Source: Rhodococcus zopfii NBRC 100606 = JCM 9919 (GTDB lineage: Bacteria; Actinomycetota; Actinomycetes; Mycobacteriales; Mycobacteriaceae). From it: 64,000 nt of DNA. Positions within the stretch are counted from its first letter, which is position 1. Every line of letters begins with the position of its first letter. Of this stretch, positions 26,154 through 34,786 are shown piece after piece. Below the pieces are notes generated by a model. That model was not told the DNA's origin. It searched no databases and worked only from the letters and a program-made list of their open reading frames with translations. Made by a program: the position numbers and the translations under genes. The stretch spans positions 1-64,000 of the forward strand of contig NZ_BCXI01000017.1 of assembly GCF_001895025.1 (NCBI RefSeq), read 5' to 3'.

Positions 26154-26170
26154 AACTATGCGGAATAGTA
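26154..26170 (+). promoter_or_regulatory. BlaI-type operator 2 (autoregulatory)
   Basis: AACTA-TGCGGAA-TAGTA, 65 bp before the TTG start of the peptidase-blaI-M48 operon. It places the repressor under its own control. Confidence 0.72.
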
Positions 26171-26235
26171 GTAATGTGTCGGTGTCCGTCACCGTTTCGT
26201 TATCCGCGAGCGGGTTCCTTCACAAGGATGCGATC

Positions 26236-27162
26236 TTGGCCCGACACCGCAGACCCGAGCCCGACCTCGCCTTCCCGGCCGTACCGCGTGCCGCGGATCA
26301 GGCCTCCTCGGGGCCGCCTCCCGTCGACGCGCCGGGCCGGGGCCCGGATGCGGACCACGAGGCCGCGGCGGTGTCGGCGCCGCTGACCGAGCGTCCCGCA
26401 CACACGGCGCAGGTCGGCCAGACGCCACCGCGGGGGCCGCTCGCAGCGACCCGGCGACCGGTGCGGGGGGCCCACCGCCGGCTCGGGGGCGGGGCCGGCG
26501 GACGAGTGCTGGCGGTGTCGGTGGCGGCCGGAGCGTTGTTGACCGCGGCGACCTCGAGCGCTCACGCCGCCACCGACGAGCACACCCTCGACCGGCGACA
26601 GGCCGATCCCGACGAGTCGACGGCGGCCGCGCCGTCGCAGGCCCCGCAGGTGTTGCAGGTTTCGCAGGTGCCGACGCTGGCGGATTTCGCCGACCAGCTC
26701 GAACGGGCCCGGGTGCGGGAGGAGCGCCGGGCGGCGCGCGAGGCCGAGGCACGGCGCCCGAAGACGCTGATGCCCGTCAGCGGCACGTTGACGTCGAACT
26801 TCGGGCCGCGGTGGGGCACGACCCACTACGGTCTCGACATCGCCAACACGATCGGCACCCCCATCGTCTCGGTCACCGACGGCACGGTACTCGAGGCCGG
26901 TCCGGCCTCCGGGTTCGGCTTGTGGGTGCGTATCCTGCAGGATGACGGCACCATCGGGGTGTTCGGCCATATCGACCAGGCGCTGGTGTCGGCGGGTCAG
27001 CGGGTGCGCGCCGGGGAGCAGATCGCCACCGTCGGCAATCGGGGCCAGTCGACCGGGCCGCATCTGCACTACGAGGTGTGGGCGTCGGACGGTCGCAAGG
27101 CCGATCCCATGGCATGGTTGAACGCACGCGGAGTTCCGGTCGTCCCGGATGCGCGTGCGTAG
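26236..27162 (+). CDS. M23 (LytM-type) peptidase, secreted
   Basis: 308 aa. I chose the TTG start: AAGGA lies 8 bases before it, it is downstream of the operator, and it gives the N-terminus MARHRRPEPD, matching MARHR of the paralogue at 38063-38920. A basic cytoplasmic head, one hydrophobic segment (VLAVSVAAGALLTAATSSAHA) and a linker precede the M23 domain. The zinc/catalytic residues are complete: THYGLDIAN, FGHID and GPHLHYEV. Role: cleavage of peptidoglycan cross-links during envelope remodelling. First gene of the operon with blaI; its end overlaps the upstream part of the blaI frame. Confidence 0.85.
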   Translation: MARHRRPEPDLAFPAVPRAADQASSGPPPVDAPGRGPDADHEAAAVSAPLTERPAHTAQVGQTPPRGPLAATRRPVRGAHRRLGGGAGGRVLAVSVAAGALLTAATSSAHAATDEHTLDRRQADPDESTAAAPSQAPQVLQVSQVPTLADFADQLERARVREERRAAREAEARRPKTLMPVSGTLTSNFGPRWGTTHYGLDIANTIGTPIVSVTDGTVLEAGPASGFGLWVRILQDDGTIGVFGHIDQALVSAGQRVRAGEQIATVGNRGQSTGPHLHYEVWASDGRKADPMAWLNARGVPVVPDARA

Positions 27163-27199
27163 GTTCATCGATGATCGGCGAGTGTCCGCGAGGGGAGTC

Positions 27200-27562
27200 A
27201 TGTACGGATTGGGGGGTCTCGAGGCCGAGGTGATGACCGAGCTGTGGTCGACCGACGAGCCGCAGTCGGTGCACGATCTGGTCGAGCGGTTGCGTGCTCG
27301 CAAGGAATTCGCCTACACCACCATCTTGACCGTGGTCACCCACCTGTACGAGAAGGGCTGGGTGCAGCGGGAGAAGCGCAGCCGCGCCTACTTCTATTCG
27401 CCCTCGCGCAGCCGGGAGGAAGCCACCTCCCAGGCCCTGCGGGCGCTGCTGGACAGCAGTGCCGATCCCAGTGCCGTGCTGCTGCGCTTCGCCAAGACGG
27501 TGACCGACCGCGAGTACGACGCCCTGCGCCGGGGCTGGACCAGCCGGGCCCCCGAGCAATGA
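27200..27562 (+). CDS. blaI: BlaI/MecI/CopY-family repressor
   Basis: 120 aa from the ATG reading MYGLGGLEAEVMTELWSTDE. It has the winged-helix of the BlaI/PenR family: SVHDLVERLRARKEFAYTTI, TVVTHLYEKGWVQREKRSRA. Family members bind palindromes with TACTA/TAGTA half-sites and are inactivated by proteolysis by the partner protease. No Cys cluster of the CopY type (CxCx4CxC) is present at the C-terminus, so direct copper sensing is unlikely. The stop overlaps the M48 gene (ATGA). Proposed master regulator of the seven operators in this region. Confidence 0.88.
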   Translation: MYGLGGLEAEVMTELWSTDEPQSVHDLVERLRARKEFAYTTILTVVTHLYEKGWVQREKRSRAYFYSPSRSREEATSQALRALLDSSADPSAVLLRFAKTVTDREYDALRRGWTSRAPEQ

Positions 27563-28506
27563 CCTTGGCTCTGGTCCTGCTCCTCGGCGCCGCCCTGATC
27601 GCGGTGGCCGCGCCGCCGATGCTGCGCCGCGTGGCTGCGACCTCGCTGCCGCCGGGGATGGTGCTGGCGGCGTGGCTGGGCAGCCTGGCCGGGGCGCTGT
27701 TCTTCGGGGTCTCGGCGGTGATCATCTTGATCTGGCCCGATCATGCCCCGGCCGAGTCCGCGGTCGAGGCCCTGGTGCGGTGCCTGTCCGCGGTCTCGCA
27801 CGCCATCCAACCGTGGATCACCGAAGTCCTCGCCGGGGCCGGGGCGTTGGCGTTGAGCGCCCTGGTGGCCCGGGCGGTGATCCTGGGCCGGCGACACGCC
27901 CGGGCGCAGGCCCGCCTGCTCGACTACCACCGCGAGGTGATCTCCATCGTCGCCCACTCCCGGGGGGACGATGTGATGTGGCTCGCGCACCCGATGCCGA
28001 TGGCCTACAGTGTCGCCGGCCGGCCCGGCTTCGTGGTCGCCACCGACGGGCTGTCGCAGTGCCTGAGCAGCGGTGAGCGCGATGCCGTGCTCGCCCACGA
28101 GCGGGCCCACCTGCGCGGCAGCCATCACCGCCTCGTCAGCGCCTGCGACATTCTCGCGGCGGTGTTCCCGGCCGTGCCGCTGTTCGCCGCGGCCCCCTCG
28201 GCGGTCAAGACCCTGGTCGAGCTCACCGCCGACCAGCATGCCGCCCGCGCCACCAGCGCCGCCACGGTGTGCGCGGCGCTCACGGCCGTCTCGGCCTCCC
28301 CGCTGCCGCAACCGGCCGGGACGTTGGGGCTGAGCAACGAGACGTCGCTGCGGCTGGTCAAGCTGCGCACCAGCTGGCGGATGCGGTGTCCGCGACTGTC
28401 GTACGCGGCGGCGGCGGCGTTGTCGATGGCCGTGCCCGCGGCGGCCGCGCTGGCCGGGCTCGCCACCGCCTCGGCCGGGTTGTGCCTGGTCCTGGCCGTG
28501 CTCTGA
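27559..28506 (+). CDS. BlaR1-like M48 membrane metalloprotease
   Basis: 315 aa. Helices at about 3-23, 33-60 and 85-110, and a C-terminal helix pair, embed an M56/M48-type protease with HERAH (HExxH) and the downstream ELTADQHAAR segment supplying the third zinc ligand. Unlike BlaR1 of staphylococci it has no penicillin-binding sensor domain; the protein ends soon after the last helix. It is coupled to blaI by an ATGA overlap. Presumed to cleave the repressor on an unknown membrane or envelope signal. Confidence 0.82.
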   Translation: MTLALVLLLGAALIAVAAPPMLRRVAATSLPPGMVLAAWLGSLAGALFFGVSAVIILIWPDHAPAESAVEALVRCLSAVSHAIQPWITEVLAGAGALALSALVARAVILGRRHARAQARLLDYHREVISIVAHSRGDDVMWLAHPMPMAYSVAGRPGFVVATDGLSQCLSSGERDAVLAHERAHLRGSHHRLVSACDILAAVFPAVPLFAAAPSAVKTLVELTADQHAARATSAATVCAALTAVSASPLPQPAGTLGLSNETSLRLVKLRTSWRMRCPRLSYAAAAALSMAVPAAAALAGLATASAGLCLVLAVL

Positions 28507-28530
28507 GGGGCGGCGGGCCCCGCACCACCC

Positions 28531-28557
28531 CCAAATACTATTCTTCATAGTATTTGG
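28531..28557 (+). promoter_or_regulatory. BlaI-type operator 3, best palindrome
   Basis: CCAAATACTA-TTCTTCA-TAGTATTTGG: perfect 10-bp arms around a 7-bp centre, 59 bp before ctaD. The core is TACTA-N7-TAGTA. The longest and most symmetrical of the set. Confidence 0.85.
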
Positions 28558-28616
28558 GTAGGCTGTCGAGTGCCTCATCGTTGTGCGCTCGCGCAGAAAC
28601 CCGGATCGGACAGCAC

Positions 28617-30383
28617 ATGACCGCTCTCGCTCCCCCACCCGTCCCCGTCGCCACCCGTCCGGTGCCACCGCGGCGGGGCCGCAAGGGTGCCTTCGTCTAC
28701 AAGATGGTCACCACCACCGACCCGAAGGTCCTGGGGCTGCTGTACCTGGTGACCTCGTTCGCGTTCTTCGCGATCGGTGGGGTGATGGCGCTGATCATGC
28801 GCAGCGAGCTCGCGGTGCCGGGAATGCAGTTCCTGTCCAACGAGCAGTACAACCAGCTGTTCACCATGCACGGCACGATCATGCTGCTGATGTACGCCAC
28901 CCCGGTGGTCTTCGGCTTCGCCAACTACATCCTGCCGCTGCAGATCGGCGCCCCGGACGTGGCCTTCCCCCGGCTCAACGCCTTCAGCTACTGGCTGTAC
29001 CTGTTCGGCTCGCTCATCGCCGTCAGCGGCTTCCTCACCCCCGGCGGCGCCGCGGACTTCGGCTGGACCGCCTACGCGCCGCTGAACTCGGAGCTGCACT
29101 CGCCCGGCATGGGCGCGAACCTGTGGATCGTGGGCCTGGCCGTCTCCGGCCTGGGCACCATCTTGGGCGCGGTCAACTTCGTGACCACCATCGTGTGCCT
29201 GCGCGCCCCCGGCATGACCATGTTCCGGATGTCGATCTTCACCTGGAACATCCTGATCACCTCGATCCTGGTCCTGCTGGCCTTCCCGCTGCTGACCGCG
29301 GCGCTACTGGGGCTGCTCTACGACCGGTTGCTCGGCGGCTACATCTTCGATCCCGGCAGCGGCGGGGCCATGCTCTGGCAGCACATGTTCTGGTTCTTCG
29401 GCCATCCCGAGGTGTACATCATCGCGCTGCCGTTCTTCGGCATCATCTCCGAGATCCTGCCGGTGTTCGCCCGCAAGCCGATCTTCGGCTACACCGGACT
29501 GGTCTACGCCACGCTCGGGATCGCGGCGCTGTCGATCGCGGTGTGGGCGCACCACATGTACGCCACCGGCGCGGTGCTGCTGCCGTTCTTCTCGTTCATG
29601 ACGTTCCTGATCGCGGTGCCCACCGGCGTGAAGATCTTCAACTGGATCGGCACCCTGTGGAAGGGGCAGCTGACGTTCGAATCGCCGATGCTGTTCTCCA
29701 TCGGCTTTCTGGTCACCTTCCTGTTCGGCGGGCTGTCCGGCGTCATCCTGGCGTCCCCGCCGCTGGACTTCCAGCTCACCGACTCGTACTTCGTGGTCGC
29801 GCACTTCCACTACGTGGTCTTCGGCACGGTGGTGTTCGCCACCTACGCGGGCATCTACTTCTGGTTCCCGAAGATGACCGGGCGCATGCTCGACGAACGT
29901 CTCGGCAAGTGGCACTTCTGGCTGACGTTCGTCGGCTTCCACGCCACGTTCCTGGTGCAGCACTGGCTCGGTAACGAGGGCATGCCGCGCCGCTACGCCG
30001 ACTACCTGCCCGACGACGGATTCACCACACTCAACATCGTCTCGACGCTCGGTTCGTTCGTGCTCGGCGCCTCGGTGCTGCCGTTCGTGTGGAACATCTT
30101 CAAGAGCTACCGGTACGGGCAGGTCGTCACCGTGGACGATCCGTGGGGCTACGGCAACTCCCTCGAGTGGGCGACGAGCTGCCCGCCGCCGCGGCACAAC
30201 TTCACCGAGCTACCGAAGATCCGGTCCGAGCGCCCGGCGTTCGAGCTGCACTACCCGCACATGGTGCCGCGACTGCGCGCCGAGGCCCATGTCGGGCCGG
30301 GTCAGCACCGAGTCGAGGAGCTGCCTGCGTCGCCGCAGCACGCGTCCGGGCCCGATACCCGCACCGATCCGTCCACTCGGTGA
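28617..30383 (+). CDS. ctaD: Cytochrome c oxidase subunit I (aa3 type)
   Basis: 588 aa with 12 membrane helices. Haem/copper ligand motifs are present: [13 protein letters not shown] (haem a His), [10 protein letters not shown] (CuB His and the cross-linked Tyr), [10 protein letters not shown] (two further CuB His) and [13 protein letters not shown] (haem a3/a His pair). The ATG at 28617 fits the actinobacterial CtaD N-terminus. No subunit II, III or IV gene is nearby, so this subunit must assemble with chromosomally encoded partners. Controlled by operator 3, which suggests a replacement subunit made under stress. Confidence 0.93.
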   Translation: MTALAPPPVPVATRPVPPRRGRKGAFVYKMVTTTDPKVLGLLYLVTSFAFFAIGGVMALIMRSELAVPGMQFLSNEQYNQLFTMHGTIMLLMYATPVVFGFANYILPLQIGAPDVAFPRLNAFSYWLYLFGSLIAVSGFLTPGGAADFGWTAYAPLNSELHSPGMGANLWIVGLAVSGLGTILGAVNFVTTIVCLRAPGMTMFRMSIFTWNILITSILVLLAFPLLTAALLGLLYDRLLGGYIFDPGSGGAMLWQHMFWFFGHPEVYIIALPFFGIISEILPVFARKPIFGYTGLVYATLGIAALSIAVWAHHMYATGAVLLPFFSFMTFLIAVPTGVKIFNWIGTLWKGQLTFESPMLFSIGFLVTFLFGGLSGVILASPPLDFQLTDSYFVVAHFHYVVFGTVVFATYAGIYFWFPKMTGRMLDERLGKWHFWLTFVGFHATFLVQHWLGNEGMPRRYADYLPDDGFTTLNIVSTLGSFVLGASVLPFVWNIFKSYRYGQVVTVDDPWGYGNSLEWATSCPPPRHNFTELPKIRSERPAFELHYPHMVPRLRAEAHVGPGQHRVEELPASPQHASGPDTRTDPSTR

Positions 30384-30411
30384 TCGTCACCACGGTCGAA
30401 GGAAGACGAGG

Positions 30412-30945
30412 ATGCACCCCCACACCCCGGCGGTCGCCGTGCCGGCCACCCCCCGCGCCACCGCGCTGCTGACCGACTGGCTGATCCGGGATCTGACCCC
30501 GCTCGTGCTCACCCATGCCGGGCTGCCGGATCCGCAGCGGCTGTCTCGGCTGGCGCCGGTCACCGGCGCGCACATCGCCCGTCCGGGCAAACTCCGCCGC
30601 CACGTACGCGCGCTCGAGCAGGTCCTCGTGCAGATCGAGGTGCATCTGCGGGCGGGTCTGCACCGTCAGCCACCGACGCCCCTGACGACCGGCTCGGCGC
30701 CGGCCGTACCGGGCGAGGTCCTCGAGGTGACCGGGCTGCTCGCCGGGGCTGTCGCCGAGCTCGGCAGCCCGGCCGCGGCTCTGGCCAACCGCACGGTGCT
30801 CACCGCGGCCGGGGTGATCGCGGCCGGAGCGGGCACGGCCGAGGCATTCGACAGCTGGTCGACCACGGCCTGGTCGTACTGCACCGTCGTCTCGCAGGTG
30901 TGGCAGGACGAACCGCAGGCCCGGCTGCTCGTCGACCCCCGATGA
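30412..30945 (+). CDS. Hypothetical protein in ctaD operon
   Basis: 177 aa, GGAAGACGAGG before the ATG, 28 bp after ctaD. It is helical and mostly soluble: ATALLTDWLIRDLTPLVLTH, PGKLRRHVRALEQVLVQIEV, a Gly/Ala-rich segment VLTAAGVIAAGAGTAEAFD and a tryptophan-rich end. No family recognised. Its operon with ctaD and a small membrane protein hints at an oxidase accessory role. Confidence 0.6.
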   Translation: MHPHTPAVAVPATPRATALLTDWLIRDLTPLVLTHAGLPDPQRLSRLAPVTGAHIARPGKLRRHVRALEQVLVQIEVHLRAGLHRQPPTPLTTGSAPAVPGEVLEVTGLLAGAVAELGSPAAALANRTVLTAAGVIAAGAGTAEAFDSWSTTAWSYCTVVSQVWQDEPQARLLVDPR

Positions 30946-30993
30946 CGCCCCTGCCCGGGGCTGTCGGGCCCCGAACCGAATGAAGGAGGCGCG

Positions 30994-31614
30994 ATGACCG
31001 AGTCACCGCACGAGCCCACCGCCGAGCCCGACCCGGCCGAGCGCCGGCAGGAGCTGGCGGCCGCCGAACGGCAGGCGGCCGCGGAGATCGATCCGGGGAT
31101 GCGGGCGGTGGTGGTCGCCGCAGCCGTGGTGGTGCTGACCGTCTCGTTCGCCCTGCCGCACAGCGGCGGCGCCAACGGCTGGCAGATGCTGGCCGGCTCC
31201 GAGCAGGCGGTGGCCGAGACGATCACCCTGCCCTCGCGGATCTTCCTGACCCTGGCCGCGGTGTTCGGAATCGGGGTGTCGATGCTGGCGCTGGTGACCC
31301 GACGGTGGGTGCTGGCGTTGGCGGCATCCGCGGGATGCACCCTGGCGGTGGTGTTCGCGGTGCTGGCGGTGTGGTCACGGCAGACCCTCGATCCGGCCGC
31401 CGGGGGCGCCGGCCCGGGCGCCGGACTGTTCCTGGGCTGGGCGGCGGTCCTGATGCTCGCCTTCCACTGGCTCAAGGTGGTCTGGGCCCGCACGTCGACG
31501 ATGCTCGAGGCCGAGGCCGCCCGCCGCGACGCCGAGACACATTTGCCCGAGCAGTTCCACTACCGGCTCGACCCGCCTCGCCGCGACGCGCAGGATCCGC
31601 CCGCAGACCGCTAG
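30994..31614 (+). CDS. Membrane protein in ctaD operon
   Basis: 206 aa with a charged cytoplasmic N-terminus and four helices (MRAVVVAAAVVVLTVSFALP, FLTLAAVFGIGVSMLALVT, WVLALAASAGCTLAVVFAVL, LFLGWAAVLMLAFHWLKVVW), then a charged tail. GGAGGCG precedes the ATG. Resembles the Rv2507-type small membrane proteins of mycobacteria in architecture; the function is unknown. Confidence 0.65.
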   Translation: MTESPHEPTAEPDPAERRQELAAAERQAAAEIDPGMRAVVVAAAVVVLTVSFALPHSGGANGWQMLAGSEQAVAETITLPSRIFLTLAAVFGIGVSMLALVTRRWVLALAASAGCTLAVVFAVLAVWSRQTLDPAAGGAGPGAGLFLGWAAVLMLAFHWLKVVWARTSTMLEAEAARRDAETHLPEQFHYRLDPPRRDAQDPPADR

Positions 31615-31684
31615 GCGGCACTCGGCCGGCTCGTGCGCGCGGACGAGGGGTGCGGACACGAGCCGGCCCCGGCGGCCCCCAGGG

Positions 31685-32323
31685 TCAGGGCAGGGTCCGC
31701 CAGTAGGGCCAGAACGCCTCGGTGATCAAGGCAAGCACGGTGAGCACCCACACGGTGGGAACCACCGCGTGGTGACGGCGCAGCAGCGGCCGCCATCGTC
31801 CCGGCCGGGTCGGATCCGCCGTTTCCCGCTGCAGCAGGCAGTACCACCAGGCGAGCACGGTCACCAGCCACACCAGCATGCAGTAGGGGCACAGCGCCCC
31901 GATCCGGTACAGGCTCTGGAAGATCAGCCAGTGCACGAACGTCACCGCGGCGGTCAGTCCGGTGAACAGTGCGCTCCAGTACCATCCCGTCGGCACGGCC
32001 CCGGCCAGCAGCACCACGCCGGTGGTCACTACCACCGAGAACCCGGCGATCCCGAGCAGCGGATTGGGGAAGCCGAACAGCTCCGCCTGCCAGGACGCCA
32101 TGATCGACCCGCAGCTGATGACCGGGTTGATGCTGCACGAGGGCCGGTAGGACGGGTCGGCGAGCAGGACCACCTTTTCCACCGTCAGCACCAGCGACGC
32201 CGCCAACCCGAGCCCACCGCAGACGGTCAGAAGCCAGGCGAGGCGATTGCGCCCTGCCGCCGGGCCGTCCGGCGCCGGGTCGCCCCCGTGCGACGACGGG
32301 CTCGGTGCGGGCGTCGGGCTCAC
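31685..32323 (-). CDS. Vitamin K epoxide reductase (VKOR) family
   Basis: 212 aa from a GTG overlapping the DsbA stop (GTGA). Helical bundle with the VKOR signatures: CSINPVISCGSIMASWQAEL (loop Cys pair) and the active-site CPYC in IGALCPYCMLVWLVTVLAWW. VKOR reoxidises DsbA-type enzymes in actinobacteria, and here the two are adjacent, giving an oxidative folding pathway for exported copper and haem proteins. Confidence 0.9.
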   Translation of the reverse strand: MSPTPAPSPSSHGGDPAPDGPAAGRNRLAWLLTVCGGLGLAASLVLTVEKVVLLADPSYRPSCSINPVISCGSIMASWQAELFGFPNPLLGIAGFSVVVTTGVVLLAGAVPTGWYWSALFTGLTAAVTFVHWLIFQSLYRIGALCPYCMLVWLVTVLAWWYCLLQRETADPTRPGRWRPLLRRHHAVVPTVWVLTVLALITEAFWPYWRTLP

Positions 32324-32979
32324 TGCGCGAGCGCTGCGTCGATACGGGCGCGCAGCTCCTCGTAGCTGGGCATCGCCGGCAGCTCGACGCCGTTGAGGAA
32401 CAGCGTCGGGGTGCCCTGCACACCCAGGGCCAGACCGGCGTCGAAATCCCGGTCGACGCGGGCGGCCACGGCCGGATCGTTGACATCGCGATCGAACCGA
32501 GCCATGTCCAGCTCCAGCTCCTGGGCGAACTGCCGGAACACCGCTTCCTGGGACCGGCTCGATTCGCCCCACTGGGCCTGGGTGTCGTACATGCGCCGGT
32601 ACATCGGTTCGAGCCGGCCTTGGCGGGCCGCGGCCTCGACCACGCGGGCGGCGAGATGGCTGTTGGTGTGGCTGGGAATGGGGAAGTAGCGCAGGCCGAG
32701 GTCGATCCGCCCGGCGTACTCGGCGCGGACGCGTTCGATCACCGGGTACAGCGCCCGGCAGGACTCGCATTCGAAGTCCAGGAATTCGACCAGTTGGACC
32801 TTGTCGTCGGCGGCGGTGGTCAGGGTGCGGATCTCCTCGGTCCACACCGGCGTCGCGGAGGCCCCGGCGCCGCCCGGTTCGGCGGCGGGGCTGCGGTTGG
32901 TGTAGAGCAGCACCGTCAGCAGCACCACGAACAGCGCTACCAAGGCGACGCCGACCTTCACATTGGTTGTCAGTTTCAT
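32320..32979 (-). CDS. DsbA-like membrane-anchored thiol oxidoreductase
   Basis: 219 aa with an N-terminal anchor (VGVALVALFVVLLTVLLY), then a thioredoxin fold with the CESC active site in LVEFLDFECESCRALYPVIE and the cis-Pro loop VQGTPTLFLNG. The helical insert between them is of DsbA type. Forms a two-gene operon with VKOR. Operator 4 lies 59 bp upstream, between it and copC, so it may control both directions. Confidence 0.9.
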   Translation of the reverse strand: MKLTTNVKVGVALVALFVVLLTVLLYTNRSPAAEPGGAGASATPVWTEEIRTLTTAADDKVQLVEFLDFECESCRALYPVIERVRAEYAGRIDLGLRYFPIPSHTNSHLAARVVEAAARQGRLEPMYRRMYDTQAQWGESSRSQEAVFRQFAQELELDMARFDRDVNDPAVAARVDRDFDAGLALGVQGTPTLFLNGVELPAMPSYEELRARIDAALAQ

Positions 32980-33037
32980 GCCTTCGTCCGTCCCGAGTCA
33001 TCCTGGGCGGGCCGGCACCAGCACCGACCAACCGTAA

Positions 33038-33054
33038 AACTACGTCACATAGTA
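33038..33054 (+). promoter_or_regulatory. BlaI-type operator 4 (divergent)
   Basis: AACTA-CGTCACA-TAGTA between the DsbA gene (minus) and copC (plus), 106 bp before the copC start. Confidence 0.75.
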
Positions 33055-33159
33055 GATGGAGTAGGATGGGCGCCGGGCAGCGCCCACCGGCGCGCCCGCC
33101 GACAACCCACACCCGCGCCCCGCAGCCGGCCAGGCAGGGCGCCGAGGAGGAATGTGCTT

Positions 33160-33726
33160 GTGAAGAATCTCGTCGCGGTCGTGGCCGCCGTCGTGTCGGT
33201 GCTGTTGTTCGGGGCCGGCCCCGCCCAGGCCCACAGCGCCCTGATCGGTTCGACCCCGGCGGCCGAGGCGGCCCTCGCGGCCCCCCCGGACCGGATCGAG
33301 TTGCAGTTCAATCAGCCGATCAACGCCTCGTTCGCCACGGTGACCGTCACCGACGGGGACGGCACGCAGCGCGGCGGTTCCCGGGTCGACGTCGCCGGGG
33401 ACCGGGTGCAGGTGGCGGTCCTGGAACCGCTGACCCCCGGTGAGTACACCGTGGGCTACCGGGTCGTCTCCGCCGACGGCCATCCCATCACCGGCTCGTA
33501 CACGTTCACCGTCACCGCCGCGGCGGGGGCGGCGGCCGCCCCGGTCCCGTCGGTGGCGACGTCGCCGACACCGTCCGAGGCCGCAGCCGGCGAGACGCCG
33601 CGGGCCGCGGTCGGCGACGCGCAGCCAGGCTCGTCGATCCTGTGGCCCCTGCTCGGCGGCGTGCTGGGTGTACTGGCCATCGCGGGCCTGACCTGGGTGG
33701 CGCTGCGTGCCTTCCGCAAGGGCTGA
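33160..33726 (+). CDS. copC: CopC-domain copper-binding protein
   Basis: 188 aa; GTG start chosen because GAGGAGG is 9 bases upstream. Sec signal ending AGPAQA, mature N-terminus HSALIGSTPA. The CopC fold has the N-terminal His of the Cu(II) site and the VSADGHPITGSYTFTV motif with the second His. A Ser/Pro/Ala-rich linker and C-terminal helix (LLGGVLGVLAIAGLTWVALR) anchor it in the membrane. Followed after 32 bp by ctaG. Confidence 0.92.
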   Translation: MKNLVAVVAAVVSVLLFGAGPAQAHSALIGSTPAAEAALAAPPDRIELQFNQPINASFATVTVTDGDGTQRGGSRVDVAGDRVQVAVLEPLTPGEYTVGYRVVSADGHPITGSYTFTVTAAAGAAAAPVPSVATSPTPSEAAAGETPRAAVGDAQPGSSILWPLLGGVLGVLAIAGLTWVALRAFRKG

Positions 33727-33758
33727 GCGGGCGCGCGCCGCGTACCGGGCGGTCGGTG

Positions 33759-34694
33759 ATGGGTGACTGGATGCCGCTGCCGACGGCGCCGCCGTCGCTG
33801 GGGGCGCTGTTGGCGTGGGATCCGCCACCGCTGCCGGTGCTGCCGCTCACCGCGGCGGTGCTGGCCGCCTGGTACTGCTGGGCGCGGTGGCGGCTGCACC
33901 GGTGCGGGCGCAGCTGGCCGGCGGTGCGCACGGTCGCGTTCCTGACCGGGTGTGCCCTTCTGGGCGCCACCACCGGCCTGGGGCTGGAACGGTACGGGTT
34001 CGTACTGTTCAGCGTGTGGATGTTCCAGCATCTGACCCTGTCGATGGCGGTGCCGCCGTTGTTGGTGCTCGGCGCCCCGGGCCTGCTGCTGCTGCGCACC
34101 ACCCCCCACCACGGACCCGCCCGGATGATCTCGGCCGCGGCGTTGGCGGCACTGCGCAGCCGCGGCGCCCGGTGGTTGCTCAGTCCGGCGGTGACGATCC
34201 CGCTGTTCCTGGCGAGCTACTACGGGATCTATCTGTCCCCGGTGTTCGACGCCGTCGCCGGCACCTGGCTCGGCCACACCGGCCTCGAGGTGTTCTTTCT
34301 ACTCACCGGGCTGCTGTTCATCGTGCCGATCCTCTCGGTCGGTCCGCTGCCGGGCCGGCCCGGCTACCTCGGGCGGTTCTTCGACCTGTTCGTCGAGATG
34401 CCGCTGCACGTGTTCTTCGGAGTGATCTTGATGATGGCCTCGGTGCCGATGGTGGCCACCTTCGCCGCCCCGCCGCCGGGCTGGGGGATCGATCCGCTCG
34501 CCGATCAGCAGTGGGCCGGGGCGCTGGCTTGGTCCTACGGCGAGCCGATCGCGCTGGCGGTGGTGGTGCTCTTCGCGAGCCGCTGGTACCGGCACGAGCG
34601 GCGCACCGCGGCGGTGCGCGAGCGCCACGGCGCGGTGCAGGCGGAGCAGGACCTGGCCGACTACAACACCTATCTGCGTTCCCTGCCGCGCTGA
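33759..34694 (+). CDS. CtaG-like cytochrome oxidase assembly protein
   Basis: 311 aa, seven helices, caa3_CtaG family. Characteristic parts: GYGIYL-like SYYGIYLSPVFDA, MFQHLTLSMAVPPLLVLGAP, LFVEMPLHVFFGVILMMASV and the end LADYNTYLRSLPR, similar to the end of the CopD-CtaG fusion. Supports copper insertion into cytochrome oxidase. A GTG three bases before the ATG is an alternative start. In operon with copC. Confidence 0.87.
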   Translation: MGDWMPLPTAPPSLGALLAWDPPPLPVLPLTAAVLAAWYCWARWRLHRCGRSWPAVRTVAFLTGCALLGATTGLGLERYGFVLFSVWMFQHLTLSMAVPPLLVLGAPGLLLLRTTPHHGPARMISAAALAALRSRGARWLLSPAVTIPLFLASYYGIYLSPVFDAVAGTWLGHTGLEVFFLLTGLLFIVPILSVGPLPGRPGYLGRFFDLFVEMPLHVFFGVILMMASVPMVATFAAPPPGWGIDPLADQQWAGALAWSYGEPIALAVVVLFASRWYRHERRTAAVRERHGAVQAEQDLADYNTYLRSLPR

Positions 34695-34745
34695 GCCCGC
34701 TCCGGTCGACCCGGCCGGAGGCACGCCACTTGAGTTTTCGGCTCA

Positions 34746-34763
34746 CCTGAATTTTAATTCAGG
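34746..34763 (+). promoter_or_regulatory. Palindrome before the NRAMP gene
   Basis: CCTGAATT-TT-AATTCAGG, perfect 8-bp arms, 23 bp before the GTG start. It differs from the BlaI-type sites and looks like a target of another metalloregulator (MntR/IdeR-like binding is a guess). Confidence 0.6.
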
Positions 34764-34786
34764 ACATCCGATCGAGGAGGCCGAGG

